Made by a program: the position numbers and the translations under genes. Positions 1 to 10,993 of a stretch of 64,000 nt of DNA are shown in pieces. Each line of letters opens with the position of its first letter. Within the stretch, counting starts at the first letter, position 1. Source of the stretch: Sarocladium kiliense (Eukaryota > Ascomycota > Sordariomycetes > Hypocreales > Sarocladiaceae); assembly GCA_030734395.1 (NCBI GenBank), contig JAUZTG010000003.1:372001-436000 (forward strand). The letters are read 5' to 3'. The notes beneath the pieces are model-generated. The model had not been told where the DNA came from, did not search any database, and was given only the letters and a program-made list of their open reading frames with translations.

Positions 1-778
1 CACCGCCACAGGCCAATACAAGCATCAGAATAATTACGCCCGTAAGGACGATCACCTTAATGGAAGACACCCAGAACTCCATCTCTCCGAACACCTTGAC
101 GCTGCAGAAATTGACTGCAATGATGATGACGAGAACGATGCTGATCCACACTGCAGGACTGACTCGATCTGCAGTCCAGAACTGTGTTTTGGTGTGAGAA
201 TGGTGACTCGTAAATTCAGGGGCCTCCTCCTTACCTCCATGATGAGGGCAGCAGCAGCCATCTGGTTCGGCGTGGCCAAGATATATTTGAACAAATAGGC
301 ATAGCCTGTAGCAAATCCCAGGGCAGGATCGACGAAACGCGTGGCATAACCACCAAAGCCGCCTAGTAAAGAATCAGGCGTCAACTTTGTGAACCTTCCA
401 TAGCGACGAGGAGATTGCAGTAAACTTACGTGCCATAGGAGCGAATGACAGCATCTCGCCCAACGCAGCCATAACGCAGAAAACCGTCAGGCCAATGATG
501 CTGAAGTCAATCAGAATACCTGCAGGTCCCGTCTTTGCCAAAGCAGATCCTCTGATGCTAGTCAGCTTGCAGACTTCTCTGGGGGGGGGGGTGGGATATC
601 CTTCTCACGTTCCAACCAGCAATCCTGTGCCAAGCGCACCTCCTAAGGCGATCATACTCAGGTGACGATCTTTGAGGTGCTTTCGCAAATGGCTCTCGGC
701 AGCATCATGCTCTATCACCGTGCCCTCACCTGCCGCACTCTCCATGGCGAGCAGTGACGATGTCTTCTCCTCAGCCAT
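1..778 (-). CDS. Amino-acid permease (AAP/GAP1-type), 5' part only, runs off left edge
   Basis: A plasma-membrane amino-acid/proton symporter of the fungal AAP (APC superfamily) type is inferred. The ATG is at 778 (complement), with exons 778-609, 557-430, 362-235 and 181-1. Joined in frame they give the family's N-terminal signature: a hydrophilic tail ending LRKHLKDRHLSMIALGGALG, TM1 ending GTGLLVGT, then FSIIGLTVFCVMAALGEML, then GFGGYATRFVDPALGFATGY and KYILATPNQMAAAALIMEFW. The last piece visible contains VAVNFCSVKVFGEMEFW-like permease sequence (FCSVKVFGEMEFWVSSIKV). Introns start GTGAG, GTAAG and GTAAG, and the first contains an 11-G run at 581-591. Roughly 220 of an expected 550 or so residues are present, and the C-terminal two thirds lie outside the window. 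Substrate specificity cannot be told. Confidence 0.88.
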
Positions 779-1565
779 CTTTAGCTTCTCTTCGTGTCTT
801 CTTGCGTGGTGGAAAATAGAGGGTGTCTTCGGTAGAGAAGTGCTGGAGAGCGAAATACAATCAGCATTGCCATTCAAGTTCCTACTTCCCGCGGAGCTTC
901 TGTGCTTTAAGTATAGCAGAGAGGCTACTGCATTCAGCTAGTGATTTCAAGCCCGCGTGAATCTTCGACCCCGGAAGTCCACCAAAGTCCAGAACCCCAA
1001 TTATAAGATAAGACCTGGGGAACTATCTCCACGTTATCATTTACTCGGCTTGTTCTCCCGCGATACACGACACCATCTATCAGCTGGTCGGTTGGGTGGC
1101 CCGAGTGCTAGTGCAGAGGCATTGATAGATGGTGGTTCTGGTGTGAATGGACCAAGCTTCGCCACCAGGTCATTAAGTCGGGACCAGCACAAATCTGGTG
1201 ATAGCTGGGAACCGAGTTACGGCAACAGAGCGTCTGGGTCTAATGTCGTGTGCCAAAGCATCATAAACCCACCCATCTCGGTGTGGGGTACCGAGCGGAC
1301 TGCCCCAAGTCTCTTAGTGTACCTTAGTCGTGGGCCCCCTTTGGGCTGGGTGTGGGCATGTATTGAAGGAAGAGGCAATCAGTCATTCGAGACAAGCTGC
1401 GTGGAACAGGTAGAAGTAGCATAGTATATTCATCATACGCCTTTCGATGCTTTGCGTGTTGGGATCCTCCAGAGAGGCAATGTACAGATAGGAAAACGGA
1501 TCCACATGATAATATTCCGGAACGCCAAAGAAGTCGCACAAGCTCTCTCATCCCAAATATCATGT
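779..1565. other. Intergenic, permease promoter and KEX1 3' flank
   Basis: About 0.8 kb between the permease start and the KEX1 stop. It should hold the permease promoter and the KEX1 3' UTR. I see no recognisable gene; the open frame at 957-1424 has no family resemblance and does not begin with a convincing start context. Confidence 0.6.
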
Positions 1566-3538
1566 CTATGCAGAGCCAGATCCCGATGCTTTTTGCGCAG
1601 CACCACGTTGCTGCCGCTTCTCATTGAGGTCCTCATCGTCGCTGTCCTCACCCAAGGCATACTTGCTGCCGTCAGGCGCGGTCGGTGTTTGGACGTGCAA
1701 GTCGTCCAGCTCACTCTCATCAAACGCGGCAGCCTCGAGATCACCAGCGCGACCTTGTCCACGCTTCCGCCCAAGTCCGCCAAAAGCACGATCATCGGAG
1801 TCGACAGCTGAGTATACAGCCCTCTTGCGGCGCTCCCGCCAGATGAAGTAGCCCCAGACGGCGGCTGCCACGATCGTGATGGCCAAAACGATTTCGCCTG
1901 AGCGACGGTATGCAGCCCATTTGGCTTCTTCAACCTCCTTGTCTTTCTGGTCGTCATGGGGTTTCGCAGCAGAGCCCGAATCATGTTGCTTCTCGCCATC
2001 CAATTTGCTGTCAATGCGAGCGTGGCCCAACATCTTGAAGTCAACACCCATGAAACGATCCAACATATCGCGGCTGCGTCGCGGATAATCAAACGGAACC
2101 ATGTGGGATGAGTCATGGAAAAGCACGTAAGTCAAGTTCCTGGCCTCCTGCCAGTATCCAGCAGCCTCGCCTTCGACAGTCCAATTGCGCTGAGGGGCTA
2201 CAGAGTCCTTGGTGCTGAAACCCTTGGCGCCATTCCAGCTCATGTTCTCAATGAGCTTCTCAGTGCCAATGTGATTACAGATCAGGTCCTCGGCTCCGGA
2301 GAAAAGCAGAGTCGGCACCTCTTTGATGATGTCCGGGAGGATCTTAACGGAAGGCTGCGAGTTCTTCGCGTTGAAGGCAGACCCGACGGCACCGTTGCAT
2401 TCCTGCCAGCCCGTATTACGGGAAGGGTTGACGTGCAAAGCGGACGCAACATCGAGCTTGCGCAGGTAAGGCTTCACGTATTGGAGATCCGGAGGCCAGT
2501 TCATGCCACAGCTGGGGTACGAGTCTCGTAGGCGGATATCGTACATGTTGATACAGGCATCGTTGCCACCCCCCTTCTTCGTCACAGAAAGAATTTGGCT
2601 GAGAACAGCTTCGCAAACCCCATAGTCGACGTGGCCCGGGTCTGAGGACATGCGAGCGTTGCACTGCTCCAGCTTCTTCTTCAGCTGCTCATGTTCCTCT
2701 GAGCCATCCTTGATGAGACCTCTCTCAAGTGCATAGTCGATGTATGCCTCGTATTGTTCGTCGGGCGAGATCCAGCCATTCCCAATAAGAAGGCCCTTGA
2801 GGTTCCATGGGATAGGGCTGTTATCTTTGTTTCGTGCAAGTATTGCTTTGGCAATGTAAGGGATGTGCTGTCCGGCGTATGACTCTCCAGCAATATAGAT
2901 CTGATAGTCATTAGCACTCAAATTCGATCAGGCTTACGCTGAAAGGCATGGCTTACATCGTCGTTCTCGTACTCGGGGAACATCCCAAAGAACTTTTCGA
3001 GGAAGATAATGAACTGTTCAGCCATCGTATCGAGTTCGTGGATGTAGCTATCAGTGTCGACATAGCTGTAACCAGTTCCTACCGGGTTGTCGACGAACAG
3101 TAGATTGGCGAATTCGTTCCACGAGCCCTCATTAGCGACGAGCTTGCTGTCCTTGACTACTCGATATGGCCCGATCTCCATCAGTGCTCCGTCCTCGGAA
3201 CTGCAGCCAGGGCCTCCATTGAGCCAGATGACAGTTCTTTGTCTATCAGCGATGTGTCTGTTCTGAAAGTGCCAGAAGAAGAGGTTGCCGTTGGTCTCGG
3301 GTGTGACTTCGATGTGGCTGTACAGTTGGGACACGTTAGTCTTTGAGGTAAGTCGGGACTGAAAGGCAGCAGCTTACCCAGCATGCATCTTAATCTTAGG
3401 CAGGTCGTCTGACAGTCCTGGGAGATTGCGAACGTAGTAGTCTGACGCTGAAAGAGGTTTGTCGTCAGCTATGGCCAGCGCCGGACAGAGCGCAAGCAGG
3501 GCGAGGCCAACGCATCGTCGTAATGATGTGTGGCCCAT
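1566..3538 (-). CDS. KEX1: Pheromone-processing carboxypeptidase KEX1
   Basis: A serine carboxypeptidase (S10 family) of the late Golgi that removes C-terminal Lys/Arg from propeptides after Kex2 cleavage. Exons are 3538-3378, 3317-2957 and 2900-1566 (complement), giving 618 aa, the usual KEX1 size. A signal peptide (LALLALCPALAIA) opens the protein. The S10 signature WLNGGPGCSSEDGA follows, then the catalytic Ser181 in GESYAG, Asp379 in SGAEDLICNHIGTEKL and His440 in HDSSHMVPFD. A single membrane segment at about 509-528 (EIVLAITIVAAAVWGYFIW) and an acidic cytosolic tail separate KEX1 from soluble vacuolar carboxypeptidases. The gene diverges from the SFM1-type gene at 4366. Intron 2 has a clear branch site GCTAATGAC. 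All three exons fit in frame with the family. Confidence 0.96.
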
Positions 3539-4365
3539 GATGACGACGCGCAGAGCCCGTTCAGGCGCTGAACACGAAGGCTTGAGACAGCAAACGAAGC
3601 AAGTTGGTGCGGTCTCAGCAACGGCGCAGCGTCATCTGATGTTCGGAGGAAGAGTGGTGGGCGAGGATAAGGAAGAGGATGCAGGAGAAAGAAAGACGGG
3701 ACATAAAAGCAATGTAACGCGCGGCGGTAGATTGATGAAAGTGGCAGGACGGCACAAGCACAGCGTGGCCCCTTTGGCTGTGGCGATGCGGATCCCTCAC
3801 CGCGGCAGTGAACGGGTCCCACCTCGCCCCATGCACAGCGGCCTGTCGATAGCGCTGTCCACGTCACGGCTTCAGGCCTTTGGGGTCCCTGGAAACAAGG
3901 GAAAGTCCACTGTCAAGGGATATCAGCCGGGGTTTCTCCGGGTACTCCGTGAAGCGGCGCCTCTCCCTTGCCGGCTTATTGTGAGCTGAAAGCAGCTCAA
4001 TAATCGAGGTCTCGGGACAATTCGTTATCACAATGCCTCTGGAGTAAGATGACTTATGTGACACAGCTTCGTTATGCAATTGGTCTATGCTGTTGGCTGT
4101 CGTGTCTCCCAAGACCAGTGATATGGTGGCCTAGGTACCTACCTACCTGCCTATGCTCTCTCCACCAGCGCAACCCGGCACCTCGCCTGGCGAGTGAAAT
4201 GCTAAGCTTTTCTCAAGCTTCGCCCAACCGGCGATCCCTTGTTTCACCTCCAAGCTTCACCACCTTGCCCCCTAGTCTCGGAAAAGCGCATCTTTCTCCT
4301 TCCGGTCAGGCTTTCCTTGTCGTATCAGATTTCGAATCGTCCCATCTGAGGCGCAGTGAGAAGCT
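3539..4365. promoter_or_regulatory. Divergent promoter region between KEX1 and SFM1
   Basis: An 827-bp shared upstream region. It contains a CTACCTACCTACCTGCC-like short direct repeat near 4135-4152 and pyrimidine-rich stretches ahead of the SFM1 ATG. The open frames on both strands here look like chance frames. No TATA box is obvious. Confidence 0.5.
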
Positions 4366-5233
4366 ATGGCCTCGTCAACACCTACATCTGGCAAGACCTT
4401 CATCGTCGAGCACTTGGATCCAGAGTTAGGGCCCTGGTCCGAGCTCGAATACCTTGCTATTGCCAACGAGACGAAAGATAACGGCGGCAAGTTCATCCTC
4501 TCAAGCCTGCCAGATGGGTTTCAGGTTCCGCAGGGACTGGAGGCCAATGAGGCTTTCACTGCTGAGAAGCGGGGTGTAGAGGAGCTGTATGCTGCTAACA
4601 AGGCACGTGTATGCTTGCTCGACCCTGCGGCGGCCAAGGATCTCTCGCCAGAAGACGGGGAAACATTTGATGCTTTCCTGTTTGGTGGCATCCTGGGTAG
4701 GTTCATGAAGCCAAGCCTTCCATAGTAAACAGGATGTGGCTAACACAGTCATTCCAGGCGATGACCCTCCTCGAGGTTTGTGTCAACCGGCAGTATGTCG
4801 TTTGAAGCTGCAACTTACTCATGTGTCCAGATCGTACTTCTGAGCTTCGAAAGAAAGGTTTCGAGGGTAGGAGGCTGGGTCCAAAGCAAATGACTACTGA
4901 TACCGCTGTGCGTGTGACGCGTATTGTGGTCCAGGACAGGAGTTCGTTCCCCATTCCGTTTTGTGTCAAGTTCTCATGCTCAAACAAATTCTAGTCGCCC
5001 TGGACAAGGTCCCATACGTGGATTTCCCGGAGCTCAAGTTCAGCAAGCACGAGAGCACCGAGATGCCGTTCAGATATGTAACTGATGCTCAAGGCGAACC
5101 AATCCTACCACCTGTGAGCAATTTCTCGGAACAAACGGCCATTATCATGACGTCTGCTGACTCCTTGGCAATGCAGGGCATGAAGGACCTCATTCAGAAG
5201 GACGCAGACAAGTCTGTGGATGATTTATTTTGA
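4366..5233 (+). CDS. SFM1: SFM1-type protein arginine methyltransferase (SPOUT fold)
   Basis: In yeast, Sfm1 methylates an arginine of ribosomal protein Rps3 (established for the family); the same role is inferred here. Exons are 4366-4696, 4758-4775, 4831-4941 and 4995-5233, giving 232 aa. Recognisable blocks, in order, are FIVEHLDPELGPWSELEY, CLLDPAAAKDLSPEDGE, FDAFLFGGILGDDPPRDRTS, GRRLGPKQMTTDTAVRVT, LDKVPYVDFPELKF and the C-terminal motif DADKSVDDLF. The glycine-rich FGGILGDDPPRDRT block forms the cofactor-binding knot of SPOUT enzymes and is assembled only by splicing in exon 2, which is 18 nt long. Intron 3 uses the unusual donor GTTCGT. The ATG at 4366 is the first in frame and directly precedes the conserved N-terminus. 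Confidence 0.92.
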
Positions 5234-8200
5234 AGACCTAGACCCTGCTACATCGATCGCCGAGACGGAACACCTGTGTGAGATCTCCGACGCCCCAGCA
5301 CCGGCTCACTGGTGCCTCCGGTTTCAGAACGGTCCCCCGACCACAACACCCTCGCCTACCTGGCAATGTCAGTTCACGCCAAAAACGGGGTTCTCATTGA
5401 GATCAGGTGACAGAAGGTTATTATTCCCTGGCTACAGCTAAAGCACGTGGTCAATTTCTGTTCGTGTCACATCCGCCTACCCTGCACCATGTCACCCTTG
5501 GGGTTCGACGCCAAAATCAACTGAAAAAATTCCATCCGTCTTGGCACAGAATATACCCGATAGACAATATAGCCTATCCTCACTCAGCATCGCGTCAGTG
5601 GGTGATGTGACATCGTGTCCAGCGTCAGTTAGAGGTTGACCGCGCACCATTGCTCGCTATGGATGCTCAAACCACTTACTGTTACCCTCGGACCGAATCA
5701 AGAAGCAATGCGAAGTTCCGGCTGAAGTGAATGCATACGTCTGCTTAATTCTCGTCCTAGCGGCTGACCTTGGTGATCAAAAGACGCATACTCACCTTCG
5801 GCCAACGCATGAATGCTGGTCATGACCGCTTGAATCAGGCCATGTAGAAGCCGGGACTTCGTGCCGACCTCAAGGCTCAGCCTACCTCAGTGGAAGCAGC
5901 TCCAGGTCCGGCCCGATAACATGGAGGATGTCGTGAGTTGACCTCAAGTTTTGGTCCTGAACCATCATCGCCTATATCGCGAGGTTTATCATCGGCAAGC
6001 GCACCGGGCGTCGTCTAGGCCTTCAGCCACCGAGTCCAAGACGGTGAAAGATGCCCTTAATGCAAGCCACTTACGAAGGACTCTGAGTAAACCGTCGGCT
6101 AAATTTAACTCTAGGGCCCTTCGCTACCCTGAACATGCCTCTCCGTGGATGCAGCCCACCGGCAACATGCCAAAGCTATGTACTGGTCAATCCATCTTCA
6201 CAGCGGCGCGCTCTACTCTTGGTATGGCGAAGAGAGTGCGGGAGACAAGACGATCTATGGATGTGGCTCGGGTTTGTCAATGCTGTCTCAGCCGCTCAAA
6301 TGTCATCGTTCGGGACCGAACATCGTGAAGGCGGGCTGAAGGTCACTCAGGGGTGCACAAGAGGGTGACAGGCGGCAATGAGGAACCGCCATGGTGGTCA
6401 GCAAGGCCGAATTTTAGGTCGAAAGTTAGTGCCTTCGAGTATTTGTAGAACAATCCTTCAAGATGGCCTGCCCATACCAACCGGGCGTGTTTCTTTCTAC
6501 ATCTTGTCATCATGTGAACACTTCAACTGCATATGGCCACATATACAGTCGCGTCTAACAAGTGAATGATGATCTTTCGCAAGCGACATAGACGCGCAAT
6601 ATCTGAGATCCATGCTGCCGCTTCAGGTGCCGCGAGCTGAACCCTGGGACCGGATGAAAGGACGTTGCGCCTTCTTGGACTATGGCCGAAGCCTAGGCTG
6701 ATCACCGGCCTAGGGCAGTGGGATGAAAGTAAGCGCACGTATATTGGACCACGCCTCCAAGAGCCACACTGTAGTGACCGCCGTTACATTGCACCGATGC
6801 CGACCAAGGTGCATGTAATTCCAAATGCCGACGAGATGACTTTGGAGCGACCCAAACCCTCGGCGTCACAGCCATGATGGTTCTCGAGATATCTACAGAC
6901 GTACGACGAGGCTATTTTCAGCTCGTATGCGACGGAATCGGTTGTCCTCGCTTGCGTTGCGCTGAACGGGTACGCGAGCATGAGCTGGACAAGGTATGCA
7001 GCCAGCGATGCTCAACGTAATTGCAACTCGTTTCTGGTGAAGGTGAGTCTAGTGGCATACCATGCTCCGGCCCCCAACGAAGCTGGGTCAGCGTGTGCCA
7101 ACTAAGGCACGCCAGTGCCAGCTTCTGTCGTGGTGCAGTCAATACGATGGCCAGACACTTCATAATTGTGTGGGAGAGCGTTGAATTGGTTCTGCACGCA
7201 GCTGAAGGAAGAAATACAACGCGTGACAACGATAATGTCAGTTTCGGAGAATTAACGGTCGCACAAGCAAGGCAACAGCAACAGGCGCAGGATGGACCGC
7301 GATGGAGTCACCCTGCTGCCCGGAATCTCTGCCTGGCTCAAGTTCTACGCGTTACACAACCGCAGCCCTCCTGACACAACCTCGACGCCAGAATGGCTCA
7401 GCTCCCGCGCCAAACAGATAAGTTGATGAGGACAAGACCTGCGAGGCCAGTCGTGGCTGCAGAATAGCCTGTACGGCGCACCCTTCCTGGTCTTACGTGC
7501 GTCGTCCCTCTCCTGCAAGCCACCACGCGGCGGACCACTGACGTGGGAAGTCCCAACGGGCTGACGACTAAGCAGATCCTGCAGAAACGAGCTTCAACTA
7601 TTGTGTGTCGGTCTTTTTTTTTTTTTTTTCCAACTCTCGCGATGGGACGCCGCCACGGGGGCCACCCCCGTCTGTGGTACGTGTTCCAATCTGCCCCCCC
7701 AACGCCCTCCTGCAGCCTCTGGTTGACACGCAACAGCCGTCGATCCGACAGAAGTATTGGATACTGAAGCTTGATCTTCAGACGCCGTTGAACCCTCTTA
7801 CGCCTTGGGACTGAAAGAAATCGCACCACTCATGCCCGCTGTATGCTGAGCGACGACGAAAGCAGCCCTCAAAAACTCGCTCTGAAGATTTCGACGCAAA
7901 TGTGCGCCAGGGCATCATCCGGCATCGTTGTGGTTCGTGCGTGCATGTAACCGTTGGCTATCATACATCAAGCTCGTGTGAACGCCGACGTCGGGTCCGT
8001 TCTGCCCTCCCTATCAGCAAGTCGCGACACAATTTCCAATTTTGAAGTCTATAATACTTCGGGCTATATCCTCAATGAATGCAAATGCTGCGACAAACAA
8101 AGCAACGATAGCCTCGCCGGGCCGAGCTGGCTGATGGACCAATCGCAATGGCTCAAGATGGGCAGAGTTTCGAAAGCATTCTGAAAAGCCATTATCTGGA

Positions 8201-10993
8201 ACATGGGGGAACTTGGCAGACCAGCTGGGAAAGAGGCAACGAGCTTCACATGCAAGGCTTGCTGAAGAGGTGGTGACCTGCATGAAGTTGGCAACCCATC
8301 CTGGACACAACAAACCAAGCTTTGGTGAGGTGATCCCAGCCTACGATCATACACGAACGCCTACGCGAGTAGAAAGTTTGACCTGCACCTTGTCAGCAGC
8401 TGCTCAGCCCCAATATCGTTTTCGTCCTTAGTCGGAACGGCCACACTCACGACATGTCTGTTGCTGTCAGTCATGGATGACATGTCACTTCACGTGCAGC
8501 AGACGGCGATTGGACGATCCAAGTTGCAGACGTACGCTGGTCTGCATGCATCCATTCTGGGCTCCGACTGTCAAGATTTCGCCTGTGCCTCTCTGGTACG
8601 TATGTACATGCATCGTCCTTGCAGCGATGATAATTATTCGACTTTCGACGAAGTCGGCCAAAGGCACAAATTTAGACCACTTTGATATGGATATGGTAAG
8701 CTGATCTTCAAGCCACGCGCTCGAACCCTTCGCCTGTTCTTGTCATTATTCGGAAGGTTACCGCGATGTACCATTCCCTCCTGCGCTTTGATCCTCGCAA
8801 GCCGTCGATCGTCTTCGGAAGGCATACGAGTAGTTCACTCCGCAAAATCGCATTCACAAGTGAGCCAAAATCTCTGTGCCATCACCTGAAGCCCGCACCC
8901 TGTGGCTTGCATAGACGACAGTGGAGGACAAGACATGCTCCTTTACCAACAATAGATTCCCCTAGCCCCCGACGGACAGACCTTGACGGTGGGGGGCGTT
9001 GGCTGGTGGCCGCAGTTTGATGCACTGGTGTGGCGCCAGGGTCTGCGATGCCAAGGCTTCGCTCCGCGTCGCACGTCCCTACCAATGCGTCAGCCTCCCC
9101 CGGTCGCACCATCATGTTCGCCGGTGGTGCTGTTCGCCATTCTATCTTTCCCTTCAGGCTCGGTTTCACCAACCGTCGCATGCCCTGATACTCGTCCGTT
9201 GCCTCGCCGGCGATGGGGTTGTGGGTGGTGGTCCGTGGGTAGCTGGCGTTCTTCAACGCAAAGGCGCACCGGTCCGTCTCTGAGACGGGAGAATGCTGAT
9301 CTCATTGATATCTTGCTGTTCTACGTCGAGGCTCAATTCGCTTCGACCGTCTTGCAGCAAAGTCGGCCAGGCGGAGGGCAGATCCGTGTGGCCCCTGACG
9401 AGTTGTCGGAGAATTGTGCTCGAGGATCTCGGGCCGGGGGGCTCGAGGACGACACCGGGCAGCGGGTCACACCAATGACGGCAGGGGTGGGAAACCTCGC
9501 CAGACGCCCCAAGCAATGGTGCTCTCAACTGAGTACCGGTGTGAAGTAACATTAACCATATCTTCACGAATTTGGTCGGCCCAGTCGTAGCTTCACCAGT
9601 GCAGACGTTGACTGCGCTAACCAAGGTTCGCAAGTGGTAGTCCTTACCTGTCGATAATGCAAGGCCTAGGATCAGGCTGGTCTGTCTAGTTGACTAGGAT
9701 CACTGTCCATGTCTAGCGGCGATCATACTGACAACTTAGCTGTCACCGTCAACAAACCCTGTACGTCCAAACTCATGCGCCAGTCGCATTCAACGGACGT
9801 TGTCCAGTTCTGGTCTGGGCTACCCTCCACGATGCCACAGTGCACATCTTCCTAACTCGTCCGGCTCGCGGCATGCTCTGGGCGTGACCTCAAGACACCC
9901 CCTGGCTCCGCTCACCCAAACCAACGTCAGCCCCAAACGCCTGTTGTCTTCGAGCCCTGCAGCCCTGATTCATGCAACTTGCGATCGCAAGCTTCCACCG
10001 ATGTGCGTTGGAAGACTGGCAAACTTCCGCCTCGTCTGGAGTAGCAATGTGGGCTTGAATCGTTCCCCGAGAGATCATCAAGGGTTGTTTTTACCAGTTA
10101 GCCTAATGTCTTCTCTATGCGGGCTTGAACTCACGCCGCCTCCGTCTACACAGCCAACGGCTTCTTAGGCCGGCGCCCACGACGCTCGAATTTTCTACAA
10201 GCTAGGCAACCTACGTCGAAATCATCCATGTTGGCAAGTGAACTGAGAACTAGGAGCTGGACGCATTGAATACTTGCACAGCCACAGCCATTGTGTTTCT
10301 GGGGGCGCAAAAGCGTACACGCTTAAACGTTGTCGTTTCGTTCGGTTCGACAGCTTGCCGAATACAACAGCAGACTAGAGGACTCTATCTGTCTGGCGTC
10401 CGGTCGGCACTTAGTCCACACCCCCGTCCAGCCTTGGCCCGAGCTGCAACGGGGTCTACTCCAGTTTCAGTCGTTTCGACAGAAGAAGCAAGTGTGCCCT
10501 TCTCTCTGTTCCCGGTGTTGCATCTGTTCTTTGTTTCGCAAGAAGAAGGTTCGCCGCCCTGTCTCTCGCTGAAGCACTTCAGATCTGGGCATGTTATCAG
10601 AGCGCGCAGTCAATATCACAGCCGCTCGGACGGATCTGATCAGTGCAACAGAAACTGGCCTTGTATTGTCAACGCTCGGTCATCCACACTTCCGAGTCAC
10701 TGCCCCGTCTCCTGTGTACCGACCCGAGTGCCATTGGTCGGTGCGTCTGCTGCATCGTACATCAAACTTGACGGCATACTAAACAGGGCCCAGCGCACAT
10801 AAACGCCTGATCTCCTTCTCCAACATACAAGAACCAGGACCTGCCCACTGCTGTCAAACCCCCCTTATCCTAGGGATATCCCGGTTTGATCTACGCTCGT
10901 CCACCTACTCCTTGCGCAGCCCTCCTGCTGCGATCCCACCACACGCTCTCATACACACATACATTCGCAACAACTCGAGGCTTCTTCCACCCC
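5234..10993. other. Gene-poor interval, 5.8 kb
   Basis: I find no recognisable coding gene, tRNA or intact mobile element here. Base composition resembles the rest of the window, so it is not an AT-rich block of the kind left by repeat-induced point mutation. The longest open frames (8983-9549 +, 9253-9633 -, 10266-10802 +) overlap one another on both strands and show no family motif. A 16-T run is at 7614-7629. The last 200 bp upstream of 10994 are C/T-rich and probably the promoter and leader of the next gene. Confidence 0.5.
7614..7629 (+). repeat. Poly-T tract (16 T)
   Basis: An uninterrupted run of 16 T inside the gene-poor interval. No function can be assigned. Confidence 0.9.

Noticed and set aside
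581..591. Run of G as a frameshift or assembly error
   Set aside because: It falls inside a well-bounded intron of the permease, so it does not affect coding.
4135..4152. CTAC-rich repeat as a telomere-like tract
   Set aside because: Only three or four degenerate units between two housekeeping genes, and not the fungal TTAGGG repeat.
8983..9549. Plus-strand 188-codon open frame
   Set aside because: Overlaps minus-strand frames of similar length, no known motif, no splice-consistent neighbours.
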